Source: Deinococcus sp. KSM4-11 (lineage in GTDB: Bacteria; Deinococcota; Deinococci; Deinococcales; Deinococcaceae). Taken from it: DNA of 64,000 nt. Numbering within the stretch: position 1 is the stretch's first letter; each line of letters starts with the position of its first letter. The stretch covers positions 310,001 through 374,000 of the forward strand of contig NZ_SSNX01000003.1 in assembly GCF_004801415.1 (NCBI RefSeq), in the 5' to 3' direction. Below are positions 19,207 through 30,771 of the stretch, piece by piece. Made by a program: the position numbers and the translations under genes. The notes below the pieces were generated by a model, which ran no database searches, was not told the origin of the DNA, and worked only from the letters and a program-made list of their open reading frames with translations.

Positions 19207-22197
19207 TCAGCCGGGCGGCGCGCCCACCCACGCGAGCGCCGCGCTGCGGTCGAGCGGGCGGGAGAACAGGTAGCCCTGCCCGCTGCGGCAGCCCAGGGCG
19301 ATCAGGTGGTTCCGCTGGGCGGGCGTCTCGATGCCCTCGGCGATCACCTGTACGCGTAACGCCTGCCCGAGCAGCAGCACGGTTCGAACCAGATCCGCGC
19401 TGACCTCGTCCTCACCGAGTTTCGCGATGAAGGCCCGGTCGACCTTCAGGGCGTCCACCGGGAAGCGGTGCAGGAACGCCAGGCTGGAGTGCCCCGTGCC
19501 GAAATCGTCGATCTGCACGCAGATGCCCAGGGCACGCAGTTCCCCCAGGGTGCGGGCGGCCTCGTCGATGTCCTCGACCAAGGCGCTCTCCGTGATTTCC
19601 AGGCCCAGCCGGGTGGGGGGCAGGCCGGTGCGGGCCAGCACGTCCCGCACCGTTCGCACGAAGGTCGCCCCCCGGAACTGCCGGGGAGAGACGTTCACCT
19701 GCACGCGGCACGCCCCGGGCACGCCGGCGAAGGTGCGGCAGGCGTCCTCCAGCACGAAGGCCCCGAGGCTGGAGATGACCTCCAGCTCCTCTGCCAGCGG
19801 AATGAAGTCCAGCGGGGAGACCACGCCCAGCGTCGGGTGCCGCCAGCGAACCAGGGCCTCCATGGCGGTGGTCTCGCCGCCCTCCAGGGCCACGATCGGC
19901 TGGTACACGACTTCCAGTTCCCCGCGCGCGGCCGCGTGCGGCAGGTGCGCTTCCAGGGTCAGCTGCCGCACGGCGTGGTCGTGCATGTCGGCGCTGAAGG
20001 TGGCGACGCCGTGGTGCGGGTCGCGTTTGGCGCGGTACATGCTCAGGTCGGCGTCGCGCAGGATGTCGGCGGGCGTGGCGTGCTGCGGCTCGCCCGGCGC
20101 GATGCCGATACTGACCGTGACGCGCACCGCGTGCCCGCGAAGCATGAACGGCTCGTCCAGCGCACGCAGCAGGCGCTGGGCGGCGGCCTGCACGTCCTCC
20201 AGGCCCGGCAGGCGCAGGCCGGTCATCAGCACGGCGAACTCGTCCCCGCCGAGGCGGCAGACCAGGTCACCCTGGCGCATGCTGGCGCGCAGCCGCTGGG
20301 CGAAGGCCTGCAGCAGCTCATCGCCGGCGCTGTGGCCCAGGCTGTCGTTCACGACCTTGAACCGGTTCATGTCGAGGTACAGCACCGCGTAGTCCGGCTG
20401 CCCGGACTGCCGGGCGCGGGCCATCTCGCGTTCCAGCGAGGCGTACAGCTGCGCGCGGTTGGTGAGGCGCGTCAGGCTGTCGTGCGTGGCGGCCCACTCC
20501 AGTTCCTCCTGATCGCGTTGCCGCTGCGTGACATCGCGCGAGCACGAGAGGTACACGCCGGACTCGTCGCCCGCGATCCGGGTGATGGTCGTGTCCAGCC
20601 AGACCCGATGCCCGGCGCGGTGGTTGGTTTGCCAGCGTCGCGTTTCGAAGGAGGTGCGGGTGCCCTGGGCCAGTTCGTGGGCAGCCTCGGGCGTCAGGAC
20701 GATCCACGGCGTGTGGCCCAGCAGTTCCTCGGGCGCGTAGCCGAGCACACTCTGGACACTGGGGCTGATGTACGTCAGGGAGCCATCCGGGGCATGCAGG
20801 CACACCAAGTCCGTGGTGTGCTCGGCCAGCAGGCGGTAGGTGGCCTCCTGCGCCCTCGCCCGCTCGTGCAGGTGGTGGCGTTCCAGCGCCTGCTGCAGGT
20901 ACCCGGCCACCGACTCGATGATCTCCCGATCCCACGCCTGCAGCGGCGCATGATCCCGCAGCGTCTCCACGTTCACGGCGCCGATCACCTGCCCGGCGAT
21001 CACCAGCGGCACGCACAGCTCGGACGTGACCGTGTCTTCAGCGCGCAGCACGTCCGGGTCGTGTGCGGCGTCCTGGAGCCACTGCACCTGCCCGGTGCGG
21101 CAGCAGCGGCCCATCACGCCCCGCGCCAGCGGAATGCGGTCAATGACCCGCGCGTAGCCGATCTGGTGCTCCAGGACGGCCTCGTCGCCACGCACCGTGT
21201 ACGCGCTCACGTGCGAGTACCCGAAGGTGCGGCTCAGGCCCTCCACGACCGCGCGGATGGCGGCTCCCTCGTCGGCTGCGCGGTCGAAGGAGGTGCGCAG
21301 GTCATGTAGCAGGCCCAGGGCCAGCCGCTGGCGTTCCGTCTCGGCCTGCACCCGGCGGCGCTCGAGCGCGCGACCCAGCCAGACGCCCAGCGTCAGCAGG
21401 GGCCTCAGGTCGCGCACCCCCAGCCGCCGGCCGACGCTCTCCACGTTCAGCGCCGCCACGACCCGTCCGGCGTCGAACAGCGGAACGCAGATCTCGCTCA
21501 CCACGCCCGGATGCATGGGGTAGTAGTCGGGGTTCGTGGTCACGTCCTCGATCAGGGCGGCGTGACCGCTGCGGATCACCTGACCGGCCACGCCCGCGCC
21601 CAGCGGGAAGTGCTGGATCCACTCGCCCTGACCCGCGACCTCGCGCAGGCTCAGCACCTCGCCATTCACCAGGCCGATACCGACGTGCTCGACTTCCAGC
21701 AGGTCGTGCACCGCGTCGATCACCTTCTGGAACAGCGTGTTCTGTTCGGTCGCCACGTCCAGGGCGCGCAGGGCGCGATCCAGCAGGGCCAGTTCCCGGC
21801 GGTCCGCCGCCGCCGCCTCTACCAGTTCCAGCGCGGTCAGCTGGGCGCACAGGGGGGGCAGAAGGCCAGTCAGGACGGCCCGGATGCACGGCGCCTCTGA
21901 GCTGGGCACGTCCAGGTGCAGTTCGACCCCTCCGGTCACGCCGTCCGATCCCGGCATGTTCAGGACTTCCTGAACTGTCAGGAGGTCGTCGTGACCCACA
22001 CCGGGCGCCGCATGTAGGGCTGCCCACACCCGCCTCTGGCCGTCATGGCCGCGGCGGTACAGCCGCGCCCCCAGAACCGTCGGCAGGCGGCTCAGCAGCG
22101 TGGCCAGCGCCGCAGCCACGTCCCCGCCCGCCAGGACAGCATCCGGATCATGGGGGAAACGGTTGGGAAGCTGGGGGGCGATGGGCACGGCGGTCAT
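19207..22197 (-). CDS. GAF-GAF-PAS-GGDEF-EAL c-di-GMP signalling protein
   Basis: A 996-residue cytoplasmic sensor enzyme. From the N-terminus it has a variable region, two GAF domains (about 150-290 and 310-450), a PAS domain (about 460-570, with YRLLAEHTTDLVCLHAPDGSLTYISPSVQSVLG), then GGDEF and EAL domains. The GGDEF core is intact (near residue 650) with an RQGD I-site five residues before it. The EAL domain carries MEALVRW near 778 plus later EVI, DDFGTG and KVDR motifs, so both synthesis and hydrolysis of c-di-GMP are chemically possible. The start at 22197 has a TAGCCT element ten bases upstream. No transmembrane segments are seen. Confidence 0.92.
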   Translation of the reverse strand: MTAVPIAPQLPNRFPHDPDAVLAGGDVAAALATLLSRLPTVLGARLYRRGHDGQRRVWAALHAAPGVGHDDLLTVQEVLNMPGSDGVTGGVELHLDVPSSEAPCIRAVLTGLLPPLCAQLTALELVEAAAADRRELALLDRALRALDVATEQNTLFQKVIDAVHDLLEVEHVGIGLVNGEVLSLREVAGQGEWIQHFPLGAGVAGQVIRSGHAALIEDVTTNPDYYPMHPGVVSEICVPLFDAGRVVAALNVESVGRRLGVRDLRPLLTLGVWLGRALERRRVQAETERQRLALGLLHDLRTSFDRAADEGAAIRAVVEGLSRTFGYSHVSAYTVRGDEAVLEHQIGYARVIDRIPLARGVMGRCCRTGQVQWLQDAAHDPDVLRAEDTVTSELCVPLVIAGQVIGAVNVETLRDHAPLQAWDREIIESVAGYLQQALERHHLHERARAQEATYRLLAEHTTDLVCLHAPDGSLTYISPSVQSVLGYAPEELLGHTPWIVLTPEAAHELAQGTRTSFETRRWQTNHRAGHRVWLDTTITRIAGDESGVYLSCSRDVTQRQRDQEELEWAATHDSLTRLTNRAQLYASLEREMARARQSGQPDYAVLYLDMNRFKVVNDSLGHSAGDELLQAFAQRLRASMRQGDLVCRLGGDEFAVLMTGLRLPGLEDVQAAAQRLLRALDEPFMLRGHAVRVTVSIGIAPGEPQHATPADILRDADLSMYRAKRDPHHGVATFSADMHDHAVRQLTLEAHLPHAAARGELEVVYQPIVALEGGETTAMEALVRWRHPTLGVVSPLDFIPLAEELEVISSLGAFVLEDACRTFAGVPGACRVQVNVSPRQFRGATFVRTVRDVLARTGLPPTRLGLEITESALVEDIDEAARTLGELRALGICVQIDDFGTGHSSLAFLHRFPVDALKVDRAFIAKLGEDEVSADLVRTVLLLGQALRVQVIAEGIETPAQRNHLIALGCRSGQGYLFSRPLDRSAALAWVGAPPG

Positions 22198-22312
22198 GGA
22201 ATGCGTCAGGCTAGAGCGCCGCGTCTGTCAGTGACCTTTCGGCCAGCCGCCGCGATGTGAGATTCCCGCGTTCCGAGGGCCCCGCCGTGGGTTCACGCTT
22301 CGGGGGCCAGTG

Positions 22313-23266
22313 TCACTGCAGGCGGCGGGTATAGCGTTGGGACAGGCCCAGACTGCCCAGCAGCAGCAGGCCGGCCAGGGCACCGACGATCCCGGAGACC
22401 TCGCGCCACTCCATCTTCCACGCCAGGGAGCGGCCCATCTCCCGGTACACCGAGCTGAGCTGAGACGCCGAACGCGCCTCGTAGTAGCGCCCGCCGGTGG
22501 TCGTGGCGATCTGCTGCAGGGTGGCGGCGTCCAGGCTTCTGCCGGGCGGATTCCAGCGGTCGCTGCGCAGCGATTCGCCGGCCGTACCTAGCCCGACGGT
22601 GTACACCTTGATGCCGGAGGTCTTGACACGGGAGGCCGCCTGGAGCGGGTCGACGCCGCTGTTGTTGCGGCCGTCCGACAGCAGCACGATGGCAGCGGCG
22701 GGTTTCTGATCCGCCGTGGGCGCCCTGGCTGTCCCGTCGACCAGGGCGTTCAGGGCTTCAAGGAGGCCGTCGCCAATGGCAGTGCTGGAGCCCAGCGTGA
22801 GACCGTCGATGGCCGCCAGCACCTGCTCATGGCGGCTGGTGGGCGGCGCATTCAGCAGGGACGACCCGGCGAAGGAGGCCAGGCCCACCCGCGTGCCGGC
22901 CGGCAGGGATTTCACGAACGACCGGGCGGCCTGCTGGGCGGCCACGAAGCGGCTGGGTTCGATGTCCTGGGCGCGCATGGAGCGGGAGACGTCCAGCACC
23001 AGCATGATGGCCGTGCGGTCGTCCGGCAGCGGCACGGCGGCCTGGGGACGGCTCACCGCCAGCAGGGCCAGCCCCACCGCCCCCAGGTACAGTGCCGAGG
23101 GCAAGTGCCGCCGGACGGGATGCGGGCGGCCCTGGGCGCGGGCCAGCAGCGCCAGATCCGGGTGGATGGCGGCGGCCCGCGCGGGCTTCGGCAGGCCGCG
23201 CAGGTAGATCCAGACCAGTGGGGGCAGGAGGACGAGCAGGGCCAGGGCCCACGGCCAGATGAACAT
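22313..23266 (-). CDS. VWA-domain membrane protein (BatB-like)
   Basis: A 317-residue protein with N-terminal membrane helices, a von Willebrand A domain whose MIDAS begins LDVSRSM and continues with the LLSDGRNNSG loop, and a C-terminal membrane helix. This Bat-type topology places the VWA domain near the membrane. It starts at the ATG at 23266, which overlaps the TGA of the upstream VWA gene by one base, with GGAGG just upstream. It is the last gene of a moxR-DUF58-VWA-VWA operon. In other bacteria such operons act with MoxR ATPases in metallochaperone-like activation or stress tolerance; the target here is unknown. Confidence 0.88.
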   Translation of the reverse strand: MFIWPWALALLVLLPPLVWIYLRGLPKPARAAAIHPDLALLARAQGRPHPVRRHLPSALYLGAVGLALLAVSRPQAAVPLPDDRTAIMLVLDVSRSMRAQDIEPSRFVAAQQAARSFVKSLPAGTRVGLASFAGSSLLNAPPTSRHEQVLAAIDGLTLGSSTAIGDGLLEALNALVDGTARAPTADQKPAAAIVLLSDGRNNSGVDPLQAASRVKTSGIKVYTVGLGTAGESLRSDRWNPPGRSLDAATLQQIATTTGGRYYEARSASQLSSVYREMGRSLAWKMEWREVSGIVGALAGLLLLGSLGLSQRYTRRLQ

Positions 23267-24264
23267 CACGGGATCCTCCGGTGCCACCTGAAGCCCAGCC
23301 CGCCGCCCACGATCAGCAGGAGGGCGGCCAGCCCAGCGAGGGGCGCGCTCAGGGTCAGGGGCGTGGTCGTCCAGCGGATCGCAGTGCCCAGGCTGCGGGA
23401 GATCCCCTGCAGTTCGCCGGGGTCGGGCGTGTCGAGGAATTCGCCGCTCGTGAGCTGGGAGAGCCGCTGGAGGCCCCGGCTGTCGAAGGGCACGAACACC
23501 ATCTGCCCCCCGATCTGGCTCACGGCGCCGCCTTCACGGCCCAGCGCCACGGCGTACACCTTCACGTCGTACATCGAGGCGAAGCGCGCGGCGATCAGCG
23601 GACTGCCCCCCCGGTTGGAGATCCCGTCCGAGAGCAGCAGCACCGCGCCGGGCGGAAACGGGCCCTGCGGGGCGGCGCCGCTCCCGGAAGATGTGCCCTC
23701 CAGTTCGGGCGGGGGCGTGGCCGCTTCCCGGCCCGGCAGGGCCCGCACGGCGCTTACCAGTGCCCCGGCCAGCGAGGTCGCCTGGGCGGGCTTCACGCGC
23801 GCCAGGGCGTCCAGCACGGCCCGCCGGTCTGTGGTGGGCGCCACCAGCACCGCCGCGCGATCCGAGAAGGTCAGGAACCCGATGTGCGTGGACGACGGGG
23901 ACAGGCGCAGGAATTCCCGGATGACACCCTGGGCGGCGGCCAGCCGGGTCGGGCGGACATCGTCGGCCAGCATGGACCGCGAGGTGTCGAGCGCGATCAT
24001 CACGGCAGCCTGGTTGGAGGGCAGCCGCACCGGCGCGACCGGCTGCGCGGCGCCCAGCAGCAGCAGGCCCAGCGCGCCCAGTTGCAGCGCCTGCGGCCAG
24101 CGGGTCTGCCGGGGCGCCGCGTCATGGAGGGCAGCCCCGAGCAGCGCCGGGTCGGCGTATGCGCGCCGCCGCCGGTCACGCTGGCGGGCCCAGACCCGCA
24201 GGGCCACGAGGGCCACCGGCAGCAGCACGAGCAGCCACAGCAGCAGCGGTGCGTCGAAGGTCAT
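23266..24264 (-). CDS. VWA-domain membrane protein (BatA-like)
   Basis: A 332-residue Bat-family protein. It begins MTFDAPLLLWLLVLLPVALVALRVWARQRDRRRRAYADP, the usual Bat N-terminal helix plus basic stop, followed by a second helix, a VWA domain with MIDAS LDTSRSM and LLSDGISNR, and a final helix before a short basic tail. It overlaps the upstream DUF58 gene by four bases and the downstream paralogue by one, showing tight translational coupling. The two tandem VWA proteins probably arose by duplication and may form a heteromeric complex with MoxR. Confidence 0.89.
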   Translation of the reverse strand: MTFDAPLLLWLLVLLPVALVALRVWARQRDRRRRAYADPALLGAALHDAAPRQTRWPQALQLGALGLLLLGAAQPVAPVRLPSNQAAVMIALDTSRSMLADDVRPTRLAAAQGVIREFLRLSPSSTHIGFLTFSDRAAVLVAPTTDRRAVLDALARVKPAQATSLAGALVSAVRALPGREAATPPPELEGTSSGSGAAPQGPFPPGAVLLLSDGISNRGGSPLIAARFASMYDVKVYAVALGREGGAVSQIGGQMVFVPFDSRGLQRLSQLTSGEFLDTPDPGELQGISRSLGTAIRWTTTPLTLSAPLAGLAALLLIVGGGLGFRWHRRIP

Positions 24265-25215
24265 GGCCGCCGCCCCCGGCGGGCCGACACGAAGCGCAGC
24301 AGCGGCCCGACCGGATCACGTTCGGTTCCTAGGTCGAGGAGATCCACCCGCGCCGCCCGCAGGGCCCGGCGCAGCGCACTGTCACGTTCCTCCACCAGCC
24401 GGGCGTGCGCGGCGCGCACCTGCGGACTGGAGGTGTCCAGCCACAGTTCCTCGCCGGTCTCCGGATCGCGGACACGCAGGCCGCCCACATCCGGCAGCGC
24501 CCGCTCGACCGGGTCGGAGATGCGCACGGCCACCACGTCGTGCCGCTGCGCCAACCGTCCCAGGGCGCCGGTCCAGCCACGGCCACCGGGCGGCACCGCC
24601 TCCAGGAAATCGGAGACCACGAAGACCAGCGAGCGGCGGCGCATCAGGTGGCCGGCGGTCGTCAGGGCCGCTTCCAGGGTCGTGCGGTCGCCTGAAACCG
24701 GGCCGGGCGCGGCCTGGCGGGACAGCAGGGCCATCACGGCCAGCGCCTGCGCCCGCCCGTGGCGGGGCGTGGCCATCCCGGCGGCCGGGCCGAAGGTGAG
24801 CGCGCCGAGCCGGTCGCCGTGGCGGGTGACGATCAGGGCCGCCACCCCAGCGAATTCCCGCGCCAGATCCTGCTTGAGCACGCGGCGGGTGCCGAAGTTC
24901 ATCGACGCGGACGTGTCGACGAGCAGCCAGGTGGTCAGCTCGCGCTCCTCCTGGTACTGCCGCACGTGCAGCCGCCCACTGCGCGCGGTCACGTTCCAGT
25001 CGATGCGGCGCACCTCGTCGCCCGGCTGGTACTCGCGCACCTCGGCAAGGTCCAGGCTGGGGCCGTAGAACAGCCCCCGGTAATCGCCGAACAGAAACCC
25101 GTCCAGGCGACGCACCACCTTGAATTCCAGCCTTCGCAGCAACTGTGCCGGCAGTTCCGGCGGCGGCCGCACCTCGGCGCGGGGCGGGGGGGGCACCGGG
25201 CGGGCCGGGCGGCGT

Positions 25216-25229
<14 letters not shown>
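24261..25229 (-). CDS. DUF58 protein of a MoxR operon
   Basis: A 322-residue DUF58 protein. The conserved signature FGDYRGLFYGPSLDLAEVREYQPGDEVRRIDWNVTAR is present at about residues 45-80, and a VWA-like fold follows with LVDTSASM as a MIDAS-type motif. The first 40 residues are proline- and arginine-rich. DUF58 proteins are partners of MoxR AAA ATPases. The gene overlaps the end of moxR (25216-25229) and the start of the BatA-like gene, fixing its place in the operon. Confidence 0.9.
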
Positions 25230-26273
<1,044 letters not shown>

Positions 26274-26277
<4 letters not shown>

Positions 26278-26696
26278 GACCTGATCTCCGGCCCGGGGAA
26301 CTGCGGCGCGTCCGGCGCGGGCGCCTGCGGAGGCTGCACCGGGAACAGTTCGCTGTCACCGTTCGGGGTGTTGCCGCCAGGGGCCGTGCCCGGCTCCATG
26401 CGGTAGAACTGCCCGTCCTTGAACATCAGCACCGTGCACTCTCCTTGACCCGGCGCCTGCCCGGGCTGTTGCGGTCCGGTTCCGGGCTGCTGGCCGGGGC
26501 CGGGCGTGAGGGGAATCACTTCGCGGGGATCGCTGTTCATGGGGTCAACCGGCACAGGATCGTCGTGCGCCTGATCCACGATGGATCGCCACACCGACGC
26601 GGCGCCCGGAACTGTCGCTCCAGGCACCCCGGCCCGGCCCAGCGCGAACCCCACCCCCAGCGCACCGAGGGCCAGCACCACCGGCCACCCCTTCAC
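26274..26696 (-). CDS. Hypothetical protein leading the moxR operon; start uncertain
   Basis: A protein of roughly 140 residues with one hydrophobic helix (WPVVLALGALGVGFALGRAG), then a Pro/Gly/Gln-rich linker and MFKDGQFYRMEPG. It ends overlapping the GTG of moxR. The open frame continues to 26981, but upstream sequence on the opposite strand is a decayed FAD-oxidase gene, so the N-terminal part of that long frame is probably accidental. I placed the start at the GTG at 26696, just before the hydrophobic helix; GTG at 26726 is an alternative. No clear ribosome site supports either. It could also be a gene truncated by the rearrangement that created the neighbouring pseudogene. Confidence 0.5.
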
Positions 26697-26889
26697 GGTG
26701 TAGTCCAGAGGGAAAGGAGGAAATACACCTGAGGCCGACAGTCTGAAGCGGTCACGCCAATCTCCCGGGTGAGTGAGAACGTCCGCCCACTGTACGCCTT
26801 CCGGAATCCGAAGAAAGTGCTCCAAGAAATCCGCAGCTCGACAGGCGGCGCCGGGGTTGATTGAGGCACAGGCCTGAAAAAGATCGACC

Positions 26890-27560
26890 ACTGGGCTGCG
26901 TGGAGGGCTTGGCGGTCGAGGGGCGACGACCGCCTTCGAGTTCGATGTGTACCCGCTCGACCCGGACGTGATGTTCGCCATGGTGTTCTAGCCAGCGCAC
27001 GGCCACTCGTTCGCTATGCGGGCCGCCCTGTACGCTGGGTATGTTGCCGCCGGTGAGCTGCGGAGCATCTGGTGGCTCTGAGTGGTGTCCAGCCGTTCTC
27101 CCAGTTGCAGCAGAAATCTCCGTCCGGCCGCCAGTCTGACTGGACGTCTGCGTACTCGACCGCCCTGCCGGACGAGGCGCTAATGCTGACCACCCTGGCC
27201 GCCCGCAGCCCATCACCGCTGTCGACCATGGACTTGTGGCGCCTGGGAGGCACACTCGACCGTATGCCCGTGAAGGCCGGCGCCTACTCCATGTACCTAT
27301 TGGGCTTCGAGGCGAACTGGGACGAACCTGATTTGGAGACGTGCGCCCGCAATATTGCGTGGATCCGTGGGTGTCTGGAGGCGTTCGCACCGTGCTTTAG
27401 GGGCGGCACGTACCTGAATTTCCCCGGCATCGAGGAGGACGTGCTTGCCCAGGCTCCATCCGAGCCGCATCTGCAACGCTTGAAGGCCGTGCGCGAGCAA
27501 TGCGATTCCGACTACCTGTTCAGGAGGCAGGAAGACAAGGCCATTAGGGCGGCCTCACGA
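26890..27560 (+). pseudogene. Decayed FAD-linked oxidase (berberine-bridge type)
   Basis: Fragments of an FAD-linked (BBE-like) oxidase are readable on the plus strand. Around 26900-26991 the translation gives a degenerate RGGGGNFG-like stretch, then TAFEFDVYPLDPDVMF ended by a stop. From about 27090 to 27545 the later part reads PFSQLQQ, RQSDWTSAYSTALPDEAL, SPLSTMDLWRLGG, ANWDEPDLETCARNIAWI, GGTYLNFPG and LKAVREQCDSDYLFRRQEDK, matching the substrate and BBE domains of this family. The N-terminal FAD-binding half is missing, and stops plus a frame break separate the pieces. Base composition is visibly less GC-rich than its neighbours. An intact but different family member lies at 52861-54270. 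Confidence 0.78.
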
Positions 27561-27699
27561 TCCCAGAGGACAGGCCGGTGGCAACGCCACTGTCTTGAAA
27601 CATGGCCGTAAGAGCGCCTGCTTCCAACGGAAGCACCTGCTGACGAAGCCCGTGGTGTACTCGCTCTATAACTCAAAATCCATCGCCCCACACTTAGGT

Positions 27700-29045
<1,346 letters not shown>

Positions 29046-29049
<4 letters not shown>

Positions 29050-30341
29050 CCTTCGATCCTTTCGATAATCGCCGCCTCGCCCTGGCCGACGCCCACGCAC
29101 AAGGTGGCCAGACCGTAGCGTCCGCCGGTGCGGGCGAGTTCGTGCGTGAGGGCCACGACCAGCCGCGCTCCACTCATGCCCAGCGGGTGCCCCAGGGCAA
29201 CCGCGCCGCCGTTCACGTTTACTCGGGAGGCATCCAGTCCCAGTTCCCGGATGCACGCGAGGGCCTGAGCGGCGAACGCCTCATTCAGCTCGATCAGGTC
29301 GAGGTCGCCGACGCTCAGGCCGGTGCGCTCCAGCACCTTGCGCGTGGCGGGAATGGGGCCGAGCCCCATCACGCGCGCCTCCACTCCCGCCGCCGCACCG
29401 CCCACCCAGCGGGCCAGGGGCGTGATTCCCAACTCGCGCGCCTTCGAGGCGCTCATGAGCACCAGGGCCGCTGCCCCGTCGTTCAGGCCGCTGGCGTTCC
29501 CGGCCGTGACCGTGCCCCCCTTCCGGAACGCCGGTTTCAGCCCGGCCAGGGTCGCCTCGTCCGTGGCGAGGGTGTAGGTGTCGCCCGCCTTGGCCATGCG
29601 CGGATGCTCGTCGGTATCGAACAGCGTGGTGCCCTTCCGCCCTTTGATCTGAACCGGCACGATCTGGTCAGTGAAGTGCCCGGCGTTGATGGCGGCCACG
29701 GCCTTGCGCTGGCTCTCCAGCGCGAAGGCGTCCTGATCCGCGCGGGTGATCTCTCCGCCGACGTACGCTCCCTGTCGGCTGCGCTCGACGATGTTCTCGG
29801 CCGTCTCCCCCATCGCTTCCAGCGGGAACAGGGCTTCCATAGCGGGGTTCGGATAGCGCCAGCCCAGCGTGGTGTCGTACGCCGTGACGTTCCCGGTCGC
29901 GAAGGCCGTTCCTCCTTTCGGCAGGCTCAGGGGGGCGCGGGTCATGCTCTCCACCCCCCCAGCGACGTACACGTCGCCGTCCCCGTTCCGGATGGCGCGG
30001 GCCGCCGTGTTGACCGCGGAGAGACCCGAGGCGCACAGGCGGTTCACCGTCAGACCCGCTGCGCTGTCCGGCAGGCCCGCCAACAGGCCCGCCATGCGGG
30101 CGACGTTGCGGTTGTCCTCACCGGCCTGGTTCGCGCAACCCAGGATGACCTCCTCGATCTGGTCGGCCGGCACTCCGGCGCGGGCCACCGCCTCACGGAT
30201 CACCAGGGCGGCGAGGTCATCGGGACGAACGGTGGACAGGCTGCCGCGGATCGTGCCGATCGGCGTCCGCAAGGCGGACACGATCACGACATCCCGGTCG
30301 GCAAGGTCGGCGGCGTGGAGGGCGGGTCTGGATGAGGTCAT
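29046..30341 (-). CDS. Thiolase / acetyl-CoA acyltransferase
   Basis: A 431-residue thiolase with nucleophile Cys103 in [11 protein letters not shown], the [11 protein letters not shown] motif, the [19 protein letters not shown] histidine segment and the late catalytic cysteine in [11 protein letters not shown]. It carries out thiolytic cleavage or condensation of 3-oxoacyl-CoA. Paired with the CoA-transferase downstream, it would convert acetoacetate or 3-oxoadipate to acetyl-CoA (plus succinyl-CoA). The sequence resembles PcaF-type 3-oxoadipyl-CoA thiolases as well as acetoacetyl-CoA thiolases, so I do not give a symbol. The ATG at 30341 has AAGGAG nine bases upstream; the longer in-frame extension to 30605 is rejected. 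Confidence 0.92.
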
Positions 30342-30771
30342 GGTTCGGTGCTCCTTGGTTCCGCTGTGTGCGTGCGTGGAAGGCGGTCGATCAGAAGGTA
30401 CGTGACGCCCGAGTAGTCTGCCTCGGTCAGCGGGAGCGCCTGGCCGGGAGCGGTTCCAGCGCCGTCGAGAACGTCTGGCCCCGTTGGACAGTTCGGCGGC
30501 CACGTCGCGTTCGATTCCTAGGTGCTGGAGGGTATTCGACGTGTTCCCCATTCCGTATGGAGTCCGTTCGAGACCAATCTCGACGATCTGGCCGCAGCGT
30601 GCCAAACAGGCGCAGCCCTACACAAGGAAAATCCCGCCTTGCGGCGGGGGTTCTGTGGTGTGGCTGAAAGGCTCTGTGCTCCTGGCCGACGAATCCGTGG
30701 ACAGAATGGACGGGATCAAACTAATCCGTCGGCCCGCTCTCAGCCCTGTCTGTCACGGGCCTTGCTGGCAT
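30342..30771. other. 430-bp intergenic stretch with a terminator
   Basis: Apart from the terminator-like hairpin at 30634-30649, I see no gene here. The stretch is less GC-rich than its surroundings. Open frames on both strands lack ribosome sites, leaderless promoters and recognisable similarity, so it may be eroded coding DNA. It separates the thiolase/CoA-transferase pair from the catabolic island. Confidence 0.5.
30628..30649 (-). terminator. Factor-independent terminator for the M24/IclR operon
   Basis: CCCGCC (30634-30639), a TTGC loop and GGCGGG (30644-30649) form a 6-bp GC stem. Read on the minus strand it is followed by ATTTTCC, a T-rich tract. It lies 120 bp past the end of the M24-fold gene in the correct direction. 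Confidence 0.6.

Noticed and set aside
26752..27390. 212-codon minus-strand frame in the low-GC patch
   Set aside because: It has no domain, no ribosome site, and is antisense to the readable FAD-oxidase fragments.
29050..29256. N-terminal extension of the CoA-transferase
   Set aside because: It is antisense-free but overlaps the thiolase gene's 3' end in another frame. The family N-terminus begins at MKTVP (29049).
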